DNA from: DT-110 sp964342305
GTDB taxonomy: Bacteria > Bacteroidota > Bacteroidia > Chitinophagales > Saprospiraceae
Direction of reading: 5' to 3'
NCBI GenBank assembly: GCA_964342305.1
Contig: CAYFGK010000008.1
Location: forward strand, 1-64,000
DNA: 64,000 nucleotides
Shown: piece after piece, positions 34,307 through 43,764 of the stretch
Position numbering within the stretch: the stretch's first letter is position 1
Layout: the number at the start of each line of letters is the position of its first letter
Notes under the pieces: model-generated
The model's database searches: none
What the model was told of the DNA's origin: nothing
Seen by the model: only the letters and a program-made list of their open reading frames with translations
Translations under genes and position numbers: made by a program

Positions 34307-36154
34307 ATGAGCACCTTTGTAGTATCAGCCCGGAAGTACCGGCCGTCGCGCTTTGATGATGTGGTAGGTCAGCAACACGTGACCAATACCCTGAAAAACG
34401 CGTTGCGCAACGACCACCTGGCGCACGCCTTCCTGTTCTGCGGGCCGAGGGGGGTAGGGAAAACGACCTGTGCGCGGATCCTCGCCAAAGTGCTCAACTG
34501 CCGGAATGTCACCGAAGACTACGAGCCCTGTAATACCTGCGACTCCTGCACCTCCTTCAACGAAAATGCCTCGTTCAATATCACCGAGCTGGATGCGGCC
34601 TCCAACAACAGCGTGGAACACATCCGGGCCCTGATTGAGCAGGTGCGATTTCAACCCCAACAGGGAAAGTACAAGGTCTTCATCATCGATGAGGTGCACA
34701 TGCTCTCCCAACAGGCCTTTAACGCCTTTTTGAAGACACTCGAGGAGCCACCTCCCTACGCCATCTTTATTTTGGCTACGACCGAAAAGCATAAGATCAT
34801 CCCCACCATACTGTCGCGTTGTCAGATATTTGATTTCAAGCGCATACAGGTACCCTCCATGGTGGGACACCTCGAAGAAATATGTACAGCGGAGGGCATA
34901 CAGGCCGAACCAGAGGCCCTGCACGTCATTGCCCAGAAGGCTGATGGGGCCCTGCGGGACGCTCTGTCTATCTTCGACCGCATGGTCTCCTTCAACGGGG
35001 AGCAGATCCAGTACGAGGATGTGATCACCAATCTAAACGTACTCGATTACGACTACTTCTTCCGCACCGTGGACGCCATGATCGCCGAAGATCAGTCGCA
35101 GGTACTGTTGCTGCTCAACGAAGTGATCAATAAGGGATTTGATCCCGATCTGTTTATCAATGGGCTGGCCAGCCACCTGCGCGACCTGCTGGTCTGCCAG
35201 GATGAGTCGACCTTGTCTCTACTGGAAGTGAGCGAGACCCTGCGCGACCGCTATCGTCGGCAAGCAGCTCAGGCAACGCCTTCTTTCCTGCTAACGGCCC
35301 TTAATCTGGCTAACGATTGCGACTTGCAGTACAAAACGGCCCTCAATAAGCGCCTCCACGTGGAGATGGCCCTGTTGAAAATGACCTACGCGCAGCGCGC
35401 CGTAGACCTGGCCCGTAATGGAGTACCAACCGCTGCTGCCCCGGAAAAAAAAACGCCTGACGTAAGTAAATCCGCGCCCAACGATAAAACGAACGGCGTT
35501 TCTAAACCCGAAACCACCTCCCAACCGGGGGAAGACCAAAAAGCCGGGGCCGGTCAGCAGGAAGAAGTGTCACCTACCACTGAGGAAACCAATACTTCGC
35601 ATGAGCCTGCTGCTGATAAAGTTTCCACACCAGAACCAACGGAAAAAGTCCACACTCCTCCGGCCCCCGAGGTGAAGCCCAAGCCACCCAAAGGCACTGC
35701 CGCTACTCCGAAATTAGGCGGAGTTAATGCCATGATGAAGGCCTTTAAACAAAAGCAGGCCAGTGAGGAAAAAGAACGGGTTACCGAAGAGCTCACCCTC
35801 GACAATGTAAAAGCACATTACCTGAAATACCTGGAAGGACTAGAGCAGGAAACAGCACGCAATCTGCTCAAATCCGTTATCCTGTCACTACGTGAAAAAG
35901 AACTTACCGCCACCGTCAGCTCCAAATTGGTGGAAGGGGCTCTGCGGCAAGAACAGGACTTGATCCAATCGATCCGCGATAATTTTGGGGTGGAGGACCT
36001 GAGCCTGAAAGTCGTCATTGATAAGAGCAAACAAAAGAAGGCCCCAAAGCCGAAGAAGCCGCTCACTAATAAGGAGAAACTCGCGAAAATGTACGAGCAG
36101 AATCCAAACATTAAGGAATTAGCCGATCGCTTCGGACTGCGATTTGATGACTAA
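34307..36154 (+). CDS. dnaX: DNA polymerase III gamma/tau subunit
   Basis: A 615-aa clamp-loader ATPase of the replicative polymerase. Walker A is GPRGVGKTT, the zinc-binding cysteines are in LNC...CNTCDSC, Walker B and box are in IIDEVHMLS, sensor 1 is LATTEKHKIIPTILSRCQ. Clamp-loader domain III ends near residue 375; then comes a disordered Pro/Thr/Glu linker (~380-480) and a tau-type C-terminal region (~500-615) with basic KKAPKPKKP. The ATG at 34307 is preferred over an in-frame TTG at 34274. Nine consecutive A residues lie at codons 380-383; slippage would give a ~384-residue gamma-like form. Confidence 0.97.
   Translation: MSTFVVSARKYRPSRFDDVVGQQHVTNTLKNALRNDHLAHAFLFCGPRGVGKTTCARILAKVLNCRNVTEDYEPCNTCDSCTSFNENASFNITELDAASNNSVEHIRALIEQVRFQPQQGKYKVFIIDEVHMLSQQAFNAFLKTLEEPPPYAIFILATTEKHKIIPTILSRCQIFDFKRIQVPSMVGHLEEICTAEGIQAEPEALHVIAQKADGALRDALSIFDRMVSFNGEQIQYEDVITNLNVLDYDYFFRTVDAMIAEDQSQVLLLLNEVINKGFDPDLFINGLASHLRDLLVCQDESTLSLLEVSETLRDRYRRQAAQATPSFLLTALNLANDCDLQYKTALNKRLHVEMALLKMTYAQRAVDLARNGVPTAAAPEKKTPDVSKSAPNDKTNGVSKPETTSQPGEDQKAGAGQQEEVSPTTEETNTSHEPAADKVSTPEPTEKVHTPPAPEVKPKPPKGTAATPKLGGVNAMMKAFKQKQASEEKERVTEELTLDNVKAHYLKYLEGLEQETARNLLKSVILSLREKELTATVSSKLVEGALRQEQDLIQSIRDNFGVEDLSLKVVIDKSKQKKAPKPKKPLTNKEKLAKMYEQNPNIKELADRFGLRFDD
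35445..35453 (+). other. A9 slippery run in dnaX (possible programmed slippage)
   Basis: GAA AAA AAA ACG in the dnaX frame: nine A in a row, also a correctly phased A AAA AAA heptamer. Reading one base back, or adding one A, gives AAC GCC TGA; losing one A gives CGC CTG ACG TAA. Each ends within four codons. AAACGCC at 35451-35457 can pair with GGCGTTT at 35495-35501. Confidence 0.6.
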
Positions 36155-36335
36155 TTGGTAAGACTTTTTTAACAGCAAGCCCTATTTTGAGATAATCCTT
36201 TAAGGGATTCTTAATAAAAAACTGTTCGATTGCGGACAGTATACCCACTTCCAAAAAACCTGGAAAACTGGTCCATTCACCCGGGCGTTTAACATCTGAT
36301 ATTACCCGAATACCAATCTAAATGGTCCAATTAGT

Positions 36336-37040
36336 ATGAGCGATCAATCATTATGGTACCTGGAAAACCTAGATGTCAGCGGTATTTTTTGCCCTAAGAA
36401 AGTGGAACGGGGTGACCTGGAAAAACAACCCCACCGCACCTACAAACGGGGCGAGTATATCTATTTGCCCGATGAGCACGCCGATAAAGTCTTTTTCCTC
36501 ACCGATGGTCGGGTCAAGATCGGAACCTATAATCAGGAAGGTAAAGAGATCACCAAAGCTATTCTGACTCCCGGAGAAGTCTTTGGTGAGCTGTCCATCA
36601 TCGGCGAAAAACAGCGTCGGGACTTTGCCTACGCCATGGATGATATCCAGGTATGTATTCTCACCACTAATGATATGCAAGGGCTCATGCGCGACTATAA
36701 CGGGCTGGGCCTCTTTTTGATGAAAATCATGGGATCGCGCGTACTGCAAATGGAGAAGCGGTTAGAGTCGCTGGTATTCAAAGATTCCCGTACCCGGGTT
36801 GTCGAGTTTTTGCACAACTTTGCCCTCGAAAAAGGCCAGCGTGTAGGCTACGAAACGGTCGTTCGCAAATTCATCACCCACCAGGAAATTGCCAACCTCA
36901 CCGCCACCTCCCGGCAGACGGTCACCACGGTCCTCAACGAACTGCGTAATAAGGAGATCATCAAATTCGATCGTCGGCGGTTACTTATCCGAGATATGGA
37001 GCAGCTGGCCTCGGAGATTTCGCCGAGTCAGGTGAGTTGA
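36336..37040 (+). CDS. Crp/Fnr family transcriptional regulator
   Basis: A 234-aa regulator with an N-terminal cyclic-nucleotide-binding-like beta-roll (residues ~45-140, FFLTDGRVKIGTYNQEGKEITKAIL and GEVFGELSI) and a C-terminal Crp-type winged helix-turn-helix (HQEIANLTATSRQTVTTVLN). No Fnr cysteine cluster is present apart from a single Cys near residue 20, so oxygen sensing through an iron-sulfur cluster is unlikely; the effector is unknown. It starts 182 bases after dnaX, with its own probable promoter region. Confidence 0.93.
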   Translation: MSDQSLWYLENLDVSGIFCPKKVERGDLEKQPHRTYKRGEYIYLPDEHADKVFFLTDGRVKIGTYNQEGKEITKAILTPGEVFGELSIIGEKQRRDFAYAMDDIQVCILTTNDMQGLMRDYNGLGLFLMKIMGSRVLQMEKRLESLVFKDSRTRVVEFLHNFALEKGQRVGYETVVRKFITHQEIANLTATSRQTVTTVLNELRNKEIIKFDRRRLLIRDMEQLASEISPSQVS

Positions 37041-37100
37041 ACCCGATGGTAAAGGATCGTTCTATCTTTAATTTGGAGGAAAAAATAGGTTAAGGGAAGA

Positions 37101-37175
37101 AGGTTGAGGTTGAGGTTGAGACTTCCGCCTTCACTGGGCATACGCCCGTATGGGTTTCGGCAGGTTGAGGTTAAG
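37101..37175 (+). repeat. GGTTGAGG-type interspersed repeat, copy 2
   Basis: AGGTTGAGGTTGAGGTTGAG followed by CTTCCGCCTTCACTG; the usual GTTTCGGCAGG is displaced by a 17-base insert containing GGCATACGCCC. It ends with another GGTTGAGGTTAAG. Confidence 0.7.
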
Positions 37176-37219
37176 CAATTCTGTCTTCCTGCCTAAACAT
37201 GCACTTCCATTTCCTTCCT

Positions 37220-37279
37220 GTTCCAAGAAACTGATCCCTCAGAATCGCATGCGATTCTGAGGGATCAGTTTCTTGGAAC
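37220..37279. repeat. 60-bp perfect palindrome without loop
   Basis: Every base from 37220 to 37249 is complementary to its mirror position up to 37279; the centre is CGCATGCG. No mismatch and no spacer. It sits 76 bases before the helicase gene, in the spacer behind the Crp/Fnr gene. Confidence 0.95.
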
Positions 37280-37320
37280 GGTCAACCCCCAAAGGGATGG
37301 GTTTTAGGTGGGCATTTTCG

Positions 37321-37328
37321 TACCTTCC
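37321..37328 (+). promoter_or_regulatory. weak candidate -7 element for the helicase gene
   Basis: TACCTTCC in the context ATTTTCGTACCTT resembles the element before dnaX (ATTTTGTACCTT), 27 bases before the ATG. Confidence 0.2.
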
Positions 37329-37354
37329 CGCCACACCAAGTCCAGCAGGAATTT

Positions 37355-40300
37355 ATGTTGACCCGGGAACAATACAACGAGCGTTTCCAGCGGGAACTCG
37401 AACGCCTCAATCCCGCCCAGCGGCGGGCGGTTGAACAGACCGAGGGACCCGTGCTCGTTATTGCCGGGCCCGGCACCGGCAAAACCCACATCTTGGGTGC
37501 CCGCATTGGTCGTATCCTGCTGGAGACCGATGCGTCGGCCGGCAACATTCTTTGTCTTACTTTTACCGATGCCGGAGTGCGCGCTATGCGCGACCGCCTG
37601 CTACACTTCATAGGACCCGAAGCGCACCGGGTACCTATTTATACCTTTCACTCCTTTTGCAACAGCATTATCCAGGATAATATGGAGCTGTTCGGGCGCC
37701 AGGATCTCGAACCGATCAGCGACCTGGAACGCGTGGAGTTGATCCGGGAACTGATCGATGACCTGCCTCCTGACCACCCTCTGCGCCGTAATTCATCTGA
37801 CCGGTATTTTTACGAAAAGCACCTGATCACGCTCTTTCAGCAGATGAAAGCCGAAACCTGGTCGGTCGATCAAGTACAGGAAGCCATCCGGACGTACCTG
37901 GAGGAGTTGCCCAATCGAAAAGAATACACCTACCAGCGCAAGTACAAACAACATCAGAAAGGAGACTTAAAGGAGTCCCTGTATCAGGAAGAAGTGGATC
38001 GCATGGCGTTGCTCGAAGCTGCGGTCACCCTTTTTCCGGCCTACGAGGAACGAAAGTACCGTGCCCGCCGCTACGATTACGAAGACATGATCCGCTGGGT
38101 ACTCGACGCCTTTGCCGAGCACGAAGCCCTGCTGCGCAATTACCAGGAGCGATACCTTTATCTGCTGATCGATGAGTTCCAGGATACTAATGGCGCCCAG
38201 AATCAATTGGTGAGCTACCTGACCCAATACTGGGAAGTGCCGAATATATTTATCGTGGGCGATGACGATCAGTCGATTTACGAATTTCAGGGCGCCCGTC
38301 TGAAAAACCTGACCGACTTCTACGATACCTACCAGCCCGATCTCGAAGTGGTGGTCCTCACCGATAACTACCGGTCGACCCAGGTACTACTCAATCAGGC
38401 GGGACGACTCATCGACCATAATGAGCTACGCATTTTGCGAAAGCTGCCCATCGACGGGGCCGAGAAAAACCTGTTAGCTGCTCACCCCGACCGGCAAGGA
38501 GTACACCCGCTCCCCTCTATCGTAGAATACCCGAATCCACAGCACGAACTGGCGGATATTGTGCGGCAAATCGAGAGTTGGCGTACCGAAGGTATTCCAC
38601 TAAATGAGATCGCCATCCTGTACGCCCGGCACCGCCAGGCCGAGCCACTGATTCAACTCCTGGAGCAACGCAAGATACCTTACCAGACCAAGCGACGAAT
38701 CAACGTATTGGATCTGCCCGAGATCATGCAGTATCGTACCTTGCTGGAGTGGTTCGACCGGGAACTGTACAGCCCGGGGACGGCCGATTACCATTTATTC
38801 CGGTTGCTGCATTTCGATTTTTGGCAAATCCATTTACCTGACCTGATGGTCATCAGCTTGCACCTCGCTCGTACGTCCACTGATCAGCGACCGCCCTGGC
38901 GCCAGCTTATAGCCGACGAACCTTTTTTGCGAAAGCTGGATCTGAAAGACCCGCAGGCCTTGCTGGATGCCAGCACCCTCCTGGAAGAGCTTTTGGTGGA
39001 TGCCGCCAACCGGAGCCTGCCGGAATTTGCGGAGCGACTGCTCAACCGCACCGGCATGCTTGACCGGGCCCTGGCCACCGTCGACCCCACCGGCCACATC
39101 GAGATACTGAGCACCTTCTTCAACCTGTTGCGGAAGGAGGCCCGTCGCACCCCGCGCATGACCATCGCCGACCTGTTGGCAACCATTGACCGCATGGAAG
39201 CCAACCGCATCGGACTCGACCTGGAGCGTACCATAGATACCCACCGGGGGGTGCAACTGATCACCGCTCACAGTGCCAAAGGATTGGAGTTCGACCGGGT
39301 ATTTATCCTGGATGCCGTACAGGATGCCTGGGAACCCCGCCAGCGAAGGGCTCGCTACCAATTCAGTCTGCCCGATACGCTGACCCTCTCCGGCGAGGAA
39401 GATGCCCTCGAAGCCCGGCGGCGCCTGTTTTACGTCGCCATGACCCGTGCCCGCCACTGGCTGCAGATTTCCTACGGGCGACAAAACGAGGATGGGAAAG
39501 AGCGCCAACGGGCCATCTTTGTCGACGAGTTGCTCGTCCCCAATGAACTGGAAGTACAGGAACGCTCCGTAGAAGCAGCTTTCATGGTCGACACCCAAAT
39601 GGAATTGCTGAAGGAACGTCCAAACCCCCTCATTGCCCCACACCACGGAGCGGCGGTCAGCCGGGTGCTGGAGGATTTCACCCTGAGTATTTCCGCCCTC
39701 AATAGCTACCTCTATTGTCCGCTGGCCTTTTACTTCGAATACGTGCTGCGGGTACCGCGCCTGCTCAGCGAATCGGCTGCCTACGGCACAGCCGCCCACG
39801 TAGCCCTGCATCGCTTGTTCTACCAGATGACCCAATCGAAGCCGCGACATTTCGGTGCTCAGCAAGCGTTCATTGGCTTTTTTACGGAGGAATTGGAAAA
39901 GTTGAGATACCAACTGTCGCCCGAAGCCATAGATCGCCTGCGGGAGCGTGGTGCCTACCGCCTGGGGCAATACTATCAACAAAAGTTGGGTACCTGGAAC
40001 CGCCGGGTAGTGTTGGAATACACCATCCGGCAAGTGGAGGTTGACGGGGTGCCCCTCACCGGCACCATCGACAAACTGGAATTCCTGAAGCAGCAGGAAG
40101 TGCGAATTGTTGATTATAAAACGGGCAAGCACCGCAAGGAAAAGATGCGGCGACCTACCGAAAAAAATCCGGAGGGAGGCTCCTACTGGCGACAATTGTC
40201 GTTTTACAAAGTACTGTATGATGCCTTCGACACGCAGGGGCACCGCTGCCACTCTGCTACCATCGCCTACCTCGACCCGGATGCCCGCGGCAGCTTTCCG

Positions 40301-40498
40301 GAGGAAACCCTCGAGTTTGAAATAACTGATACCCAGCAGGTACGCCAATTGATCCGGGAGACCTGGGAACGCATTCAACAGCATCAGTTCTACGAAGGCT
40401 GTGGGGAAGAGAACTGCCAGTGGTGCCAGTTCGTGCGGGAGCAGGTGCGCCCCTATTCCTTTCAGGACCCCGTACTCGAAGAGACCGACGACGCATGA
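37355..40498 (+). CDS. UvrD-type helicase fused to PD-(D/E)xK nuclease
   Basis: A 1047-aa SF1A helicase-nuclease, probably for double-strand break processing like AddAB/AdnAB subunits. Helicase motifs: Walker A AGPGTGKT, motif II IDEFQD, motif III GDDDQSIYEFQGA, motif V TAHSAKGLEFDRVF, motif VI RRLFYVAMTRAR. The C-terminal nuclease (~790-1035) opens with SALNSYLYCPLAFYFE and has the catalytic GTIDKLEF...VRIVDYKTGK. One cysteine in YCPLAF and three in GCGEENCQWC fit the four ligands of an AddB-like [4Fe-4S] cluster. It overlaps the glycosyltransferase gene by ATGA. No partner subunit is in the window. Confidence 0.93.
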   Translation: MLTREQYNERFQRELERLNPAQRRAVEQTEGPVLVIAGPGTGKTHILGARIGRILLETDASAGNILCLTFTDAGVRAMRDRLLHFIGPEAHRVPIYTFHSFCNSIIQDNMELFGRQDLEPISDLERVELIRELIDDLPPDHPLRRNSSDRYFYEKHLITLFQQMKAETWSVDQVQEAIRTYLEELPNRKEYTYQRKYKQHQKGDLKESLYQEEVDRMALLEAAVTLFPAYEERKYRARRYDYEDMIRWVLDAFAEHEALLRNYQERYLYLLIDEFQDTNGAQNQLVSYLTQYWEVPNIFIVGDDDQSIYEFQGARLKNLTDFYDTYQPDLEVVVLTDNYRSTQVLLNQAGRLIDHNELRILRKLPIDGAEKNLLAAHPDRQGVHPLPSIVEYPNPQHELADIVRQIESWRTEGIPLNEIAILYARHRQAEPLIQLLEQRKIPYQTKRRINVLDLPEIMQYRTLLEWFDRELYSPGTADYHLFRLLHFDFWQIHLPDLMVISLHLARTSTDQRPPWRQLIADEPFLRKLDLKDPQALLDASTLLEELLVDAANRSLPEFAERLLNRTGMLDRALATVDPTGHIEILSTFFNLLRKEARRTPRMTIADLLATIDRMEANRIGLDLERTIDTHRGVQLITAHSAKGLEFDRVFILDAVQDAWEPRQRRARYQFSLPDTLTLSGEEDALEARRRLFYVAMTRARHWLQISYGRQNEDGKERQRAIFVDELLVPNELEVQERSVEAAFMVDTQMELLKERPNPLIAPHHGAAVSRVLEDFTLSISALNSYLYCPLAFYFEYVLRVPRLLSESAAYGTAAHVALHRLFYQMTQSKPRHFGAQQAFIGFFTEELEKLRYQLSPEAIDRLRERGAYRLGQYYQQKLGTWNRRVVLEYTIRQVEVDGVPLTGTIDKLEFLKQQEVRIVDYKTGKHRKEKMRRPTEKNPEGGSYWRQLSFYKVLYDAFDTQGHRCHSATIAYLDPDARGSFPEETLEFEITDTQQVRQLIRETWERIQQHQFYEGCGEENCQWCQFVREQVRPYSFQDPVLEETDDA

Positions 40499-41622
40499 GG
40501 ATAGCCATCAATACGCGGTTTTTGCTGCCCGGCAAACTCGAAGGCCTGGGCTGGCACAATTACGAGCTGTGTAAACGACTCGTAGCTCAGCATCCCGAGG
40601 ACACCTTCATTTTTCTTTTCGACCGACCCTACGCCGAGGAATTTGTGTTTGGTCCTAATGTGATACCCGTCGTGGTGGCTCCGCCGGCCCGTCACCCCCT
40701 TCTTTGGTACTGGTGGTTCGAGCGGTCGGTACCCCGGTTTTTGCGAAAGTATAAGGCTGATGTTTTCCTTTCTCCCGACTCCTATTGCAGCCTGCGTACG
40801 AACGTCCCTACGGCCATGGTCACTCACGACATTGCGCATGTGCATTACCCGGAGCAGATTCCGGCATTGGTGCGGCGGTACTACAACTATTACGTACCCA
40901 GGTTTTTACAGCGGGCCGATCATGTCCTTACCGTTTCCCAATTTGTGAAGGAGGATATTGAGCGGCATTACGGGCTGGCTTCCGCCAAAATAACGGTGGC
41001 ACACAACGGGCTGCGCGGCGATTTTAATCCCCTTTCGGCAAAAGAGAAAGCGGAGGTCCGAAACGAGTTTGCCGCTGGCGAAAACTACTTTTTCTACTTG
41101 GGGGCCGTTCATCCCCGCAAAAATGTGGACCGCCTCATCCGGGCCTTCGACCAGTTCAAGACCCGCACCGGTGCGCCGGTGAAGCTACTGATCGGCGGCC
41201 GCATGGCCTGGCAGACGGGGGCCATTAAAGCCGCTTATGAGGTATCAGATCACCAGTCTGACATAACATTCCTGGGGTATGTGCCCGATGCCGATGTAAA
41301 GCGGTTGCTGGGTGGTGCCCTGGCTCTCACCTACGTATCTTTATTCGAAGGATTCGGACTGCCTATTCTGGAGGCCATGCACGCCGAGGTGCCCGTGATC
41401 ACCTCCAATTGCAGCAGCATTCCCGAGGTAGCCGGTGAAGCCGCCCTGTTGGTCGACCCGGAAGCCATCGACGATATCGCTCTGGCGATGGAACGCATCT
41501 ATCAGGAGCCGGAGCTGGGATTGCAACTTATCGAAGCGGGTCGCACCCAGAGAACACTCTTCGACTGGGACGAAACCGCCAAAAAAACGTATACTGTACT
41601 GCAAAGGCTGTGTGAAGCCTGA
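40495..41622 (+). CDS. GT4 family glycosyltransferase
   Basis: A 375-aa GT-B fold glycosyltransferase. The N-terminal half carries a glycine-rich LEGLGWHNYELCK acceptor-side motif; the C-terminal half has FYLGAVHPRKNVDRLI and the donor-binding SLFEGFGLPILEAMHAEVPVI with the EX7E glutamates. Donor and acceptor are unknown; envelope polysaccharide synthesis is the usual role. The ATG overlaps the helicase stop, so translation is coupled although the functions differ. An N-terminal extension in the same frame was rejected. Confidence 0.92.
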   Translation: MRIAINTRFLLPGKLEGLGWHNYELCKRLVAQHPEDTFIFLFDRPYAEEFVFGPNVIPVVVAPPARHPLLWYWWFERSVPRFLRKYKADVFLSPDSYCSLRTNVPTAMVTHDIAHVHYPEQIPALVRRYYNYYVPRFLQRADHVLTVSQFVKEDIERHYGLASAKITVAHNGLRGDFNPLSAKEKAEVRNEFAAGENYFFYLGAVHPRKNVDRLIRAFDQFKTRTGAPVKLLIGGRMAWQTGAIKAAYEVSDHQSDITFLGYVPDADVKRLLGGALALTYVSLFEGFGLPILEAMHAEVPVITSNCSSIPEVAGEAALLVDPEAIDDIALAMERIYQEPELGLQLIEAGRTQRTLFDWDETAKKTYTVLQRLCEA

Positions 41623-41654
41623 TGCCCGGATTTTGTAAAACAAAGACTCATCCT

Positions 41655-42065
41655 ATGTCCCAAAAAATACGAGGACCTCTATTCATGCTTGGTTTCAGCA
41701 CCCTCTTAACGATACTGGGTGCCTGGCTTAAGATTATGAGTTACGGAGGTGCGAACGAAATCCTATTGGTTGGGGTTATTACCTTCCCGGTGGCCATGGT
41801 ATGGATGATTTACGCCAGCCGGCAAGAGCAGGAAGAGCAGCAGGATGAACCACGATTATCCGAAGCCCAATGGTATTTGTTGGGCCTCGCCGAACAGCAA
41901 ACCGAGCAGCTCACACCCGGGCAAATACAAGCGATGAAAAGTGCTCATTTTTCCTCTGATCAACTGATCCAAGCTTACGTGCTATTGAAAAATAAAGGGC
42001 TGCTCGCCAGTGGTGAGGAGGAAGACACCCTGGAGCTACTGCGGATCTTACAACGGGAAGGGTGA
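41655..42065 (+). CDS. hypothetical two-helix membrane protein
   Basis: A 136-aa protein with two hydrophobic segments in the first ~55 residues and an acidic cytoplasmic tail that ends in helical LLKNKGLLASGEEEDTLELL. The segment TILGAWLKIMSYGGANEILLVG resembles the N-terminus of gliding protein GldL, but the length and tail do not match, so I do not call it GldL. An alternative ATG at 41622 overlaps the glycosyltransferase stop and would add 11 polar residues. Likely co-transcribed with it. Confidence 0.65.
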   Translation: MSQKIRGPLFMLGFSTLLTILGAWLKIMSYGGANEILLVGVITFPVAMVWMIYASRQEQEEQQDEPRLSEAQWYLLGLAEQQTEQLTPGQIQAMKSAHFSSDQLIQAYVLLKNKGLLASGEEEDTLELLRILQREG

Positions 42066-42110
42066 TGCTGCGCACACTGCGAATTACGCTGGGAGAGATG
42101 GGCAACCTGA

Positions 42111-42197
42111 TCCACAGATTTGTACGGATTACCACACCGATGGACACAGATTGATCTGAGATAATCAGTGCTAAAAATTTGTGTGAATCGGTGGACA
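42111..42197. repeat. CCACAGATT-type intergenic repeat
   Basis: TCCACAGATTTGTACGGATT at the left and an inverted relative (AATTTGTGTGAATCGGTGGA) at the right, with GGACACAGATT between. I recall words of this kind from the intergenic DNA of many genomes. A short inverted piece of the GGTTGAGG family core (42249-42268) follows. Confidence 0.5.
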
Positions 42198-42273
42198 AAC
42201 TCCTTCGATCCAACCCTTCATTTCGGTTTTATCCCTGAACCTAAATCTGTCAGAACGCAGTGAAGGCGAGAAT

Positions 42274-43617
42274 CTATACCATCACCTCCACCAACTTGGC
42301 TCCAACATGACCGGAATCGTTGATCCGTTGCAACTCCACCTGCCCGCGTGTATTGATCAGGGCCGGATCGTAAGGAGCTTCGATGCGAATGTAATTATCG
42401 GTATAGCCCGACATCAGCCCCTTCGTTTTGTGTTCCTCGAATAGTACCTCGCGGGTTTTGCCCAGGAATTGCTCGTAGAAGTGGCGGCGCTTTTTATCGC
42501 TCAGGATGTTGAGCATTTTGTTGCGGCGTTTGCGCTCGCCCATGTCCACGTGGTCGGTACGCTCAAAGGCGGGCGTGTTGGGCCGCTCCGAGTAGGTGAA
42601 CACATGGAGGTAGGATACATCCAGTTCATTGATGAAGCGGTAGGTTTCGAGGAAGTCTTCCTCCGTCTCGCCGGGAAAGCCCACGATCACATCGACTCCG
42701 ATGCAGGCGTGTGGCATCACCTCCCGGATCCTGGCTACCCGGCTGGCGTAGAGTTCGCGGTTATAGCGCCGACGCATGTCGCGCAGCTGTTTGTTGTTAC
42801 CCGATTGAAGGGGCATGTGCAAATGGGGCACAAAGCGATCGGATGCAGCGACAAACTCAATGATCTCATCGGTACAAAGATTGGGCTCGATGGAGGAAAT
42901 GCGAAAGCGCGATACTTTTTCCACCTTGTCCAGTTCATGTATGAGGTCAATGAAGAGTGCTTCTTTTTTGGGGCGTACGCCTTCGATCACTTCGGTACCG
43001 TTGCCAAAGTCACCGATATTTACACCGGTCAGAACGATCTCCTGAACCCCCATATCGGCGATGCGACGGGCATTCTCCACCACACTTTCTACAGTATCGC
43101 TGCGGCTGGCACCGCGGGCGAGCGGAATCGTGCAAAAGGTACATTTGTAGTTACAGCCGTCCTGGACTTTGAGGAAGGAACGGGTACGGTCGCCAAAGGA
43201 AAAGGCATTTACAAACTCATTGGCTTCCCGCACTTCACCGGCGCGTACCATGCCCTTGCCCGGTGCTTTACTGAGATCGTCGATGTATTCGAGCAGGCGG
43301 AATTTCTCGGCGGCGCCGAGTACCAGGTCCACGCCGGGGATATCGGCGATCTCCTGCGGCTTCAATTGGGCGTAGCATCCGATCACCACCACGAAGGCGT
43401 TCGGACGGTGTTTGAGAGCCTGGCGCACCACCTTCCGGCACTTACGATCGGCAAAATCCGTTACCGAACAGGTGTTGATCACGTAGATGTCGGCGCCATC
43501 CTGAAAGGATACTTCCAGGTAGCCCGCATCCTCGAACAAACGGGCAATGGAGCTCGACTCCGAATAATTGAGCTTGCAGCCAAGTGTATAAAATGCAACC
43601 GAACGTGGTGTGGCCAT
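42274..43617 (-). CDS. mtaB: tRNA t6A37 methylthiotransferase MtaB
   Basis: A 447-aa radical SAM methylthiotransferase that converts t6A to ms2t6A at position 37 of ANN-decoding tRNAs. The N-terminal UPF0004 domain carries its cluster cysteines in TLGCKLN, NTCSV and IGCYAQ; the radical SAM motif is CNYKCTFCTIP; a TRAM-like RNA-binding domain closes the protein (KGLMSGYTDNYIRIEAPYD). The start MATPRSVAFYTLGCK at 43617 replaces a longer frame with no conserved residues. Housekeeping gene; single transcript. Confidence 0.96.
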   Translation of the reverse strand: MATPRSVAFYTLGCKLNYSESSSIARLFEDAGYLEVSFQDGADIYVINTCSVTDFADRKCRKVVRQALKHRPNAFVVVIGCYAQLKPQEIADIPGVDLVLGAAEKFRLLEYIDDLSKAPGKGMVRAGEVREANEFVNAFSFGDRTRSFLKVQDGCNYKCTFCTIPLARGASRSDTVESVVENARRIADMGVQEIVLTGVNIGDFGNGTEVIEGVRPKKEALFIDLIHELDKVEKVSRFRISSIEPNLCTDEIIEFVAASDRFVPHLHMPLQSGNNKQLRDMRRRYNRELYASRVARIREVMPHACIGVDVIVGFPGETEEDFLETYRFINELDVSYLHVFTYSERPNTPAFERTDHVDMGERKRRNKMLNILSDKKRRHFYEQFLGKTREVLFEEHKTKGLMSGYTDNYIRIEAPYDPALINTRGQVELQRINDSGHVGAKLVEVMV

Positions 43618-43764
43618 GATTGTACATACCTTTTTCCGAACCAATCAGAGGCGAATGTACGGTGCTAATAGTGCGACCTATCTGCCTCATTTTCAGGGAA
43701 CGCAAAGGTAGTGGTTTTGGTTGCCATTGGCAACCCATTGATGGAGACGGGAAGCTGGGCATCA

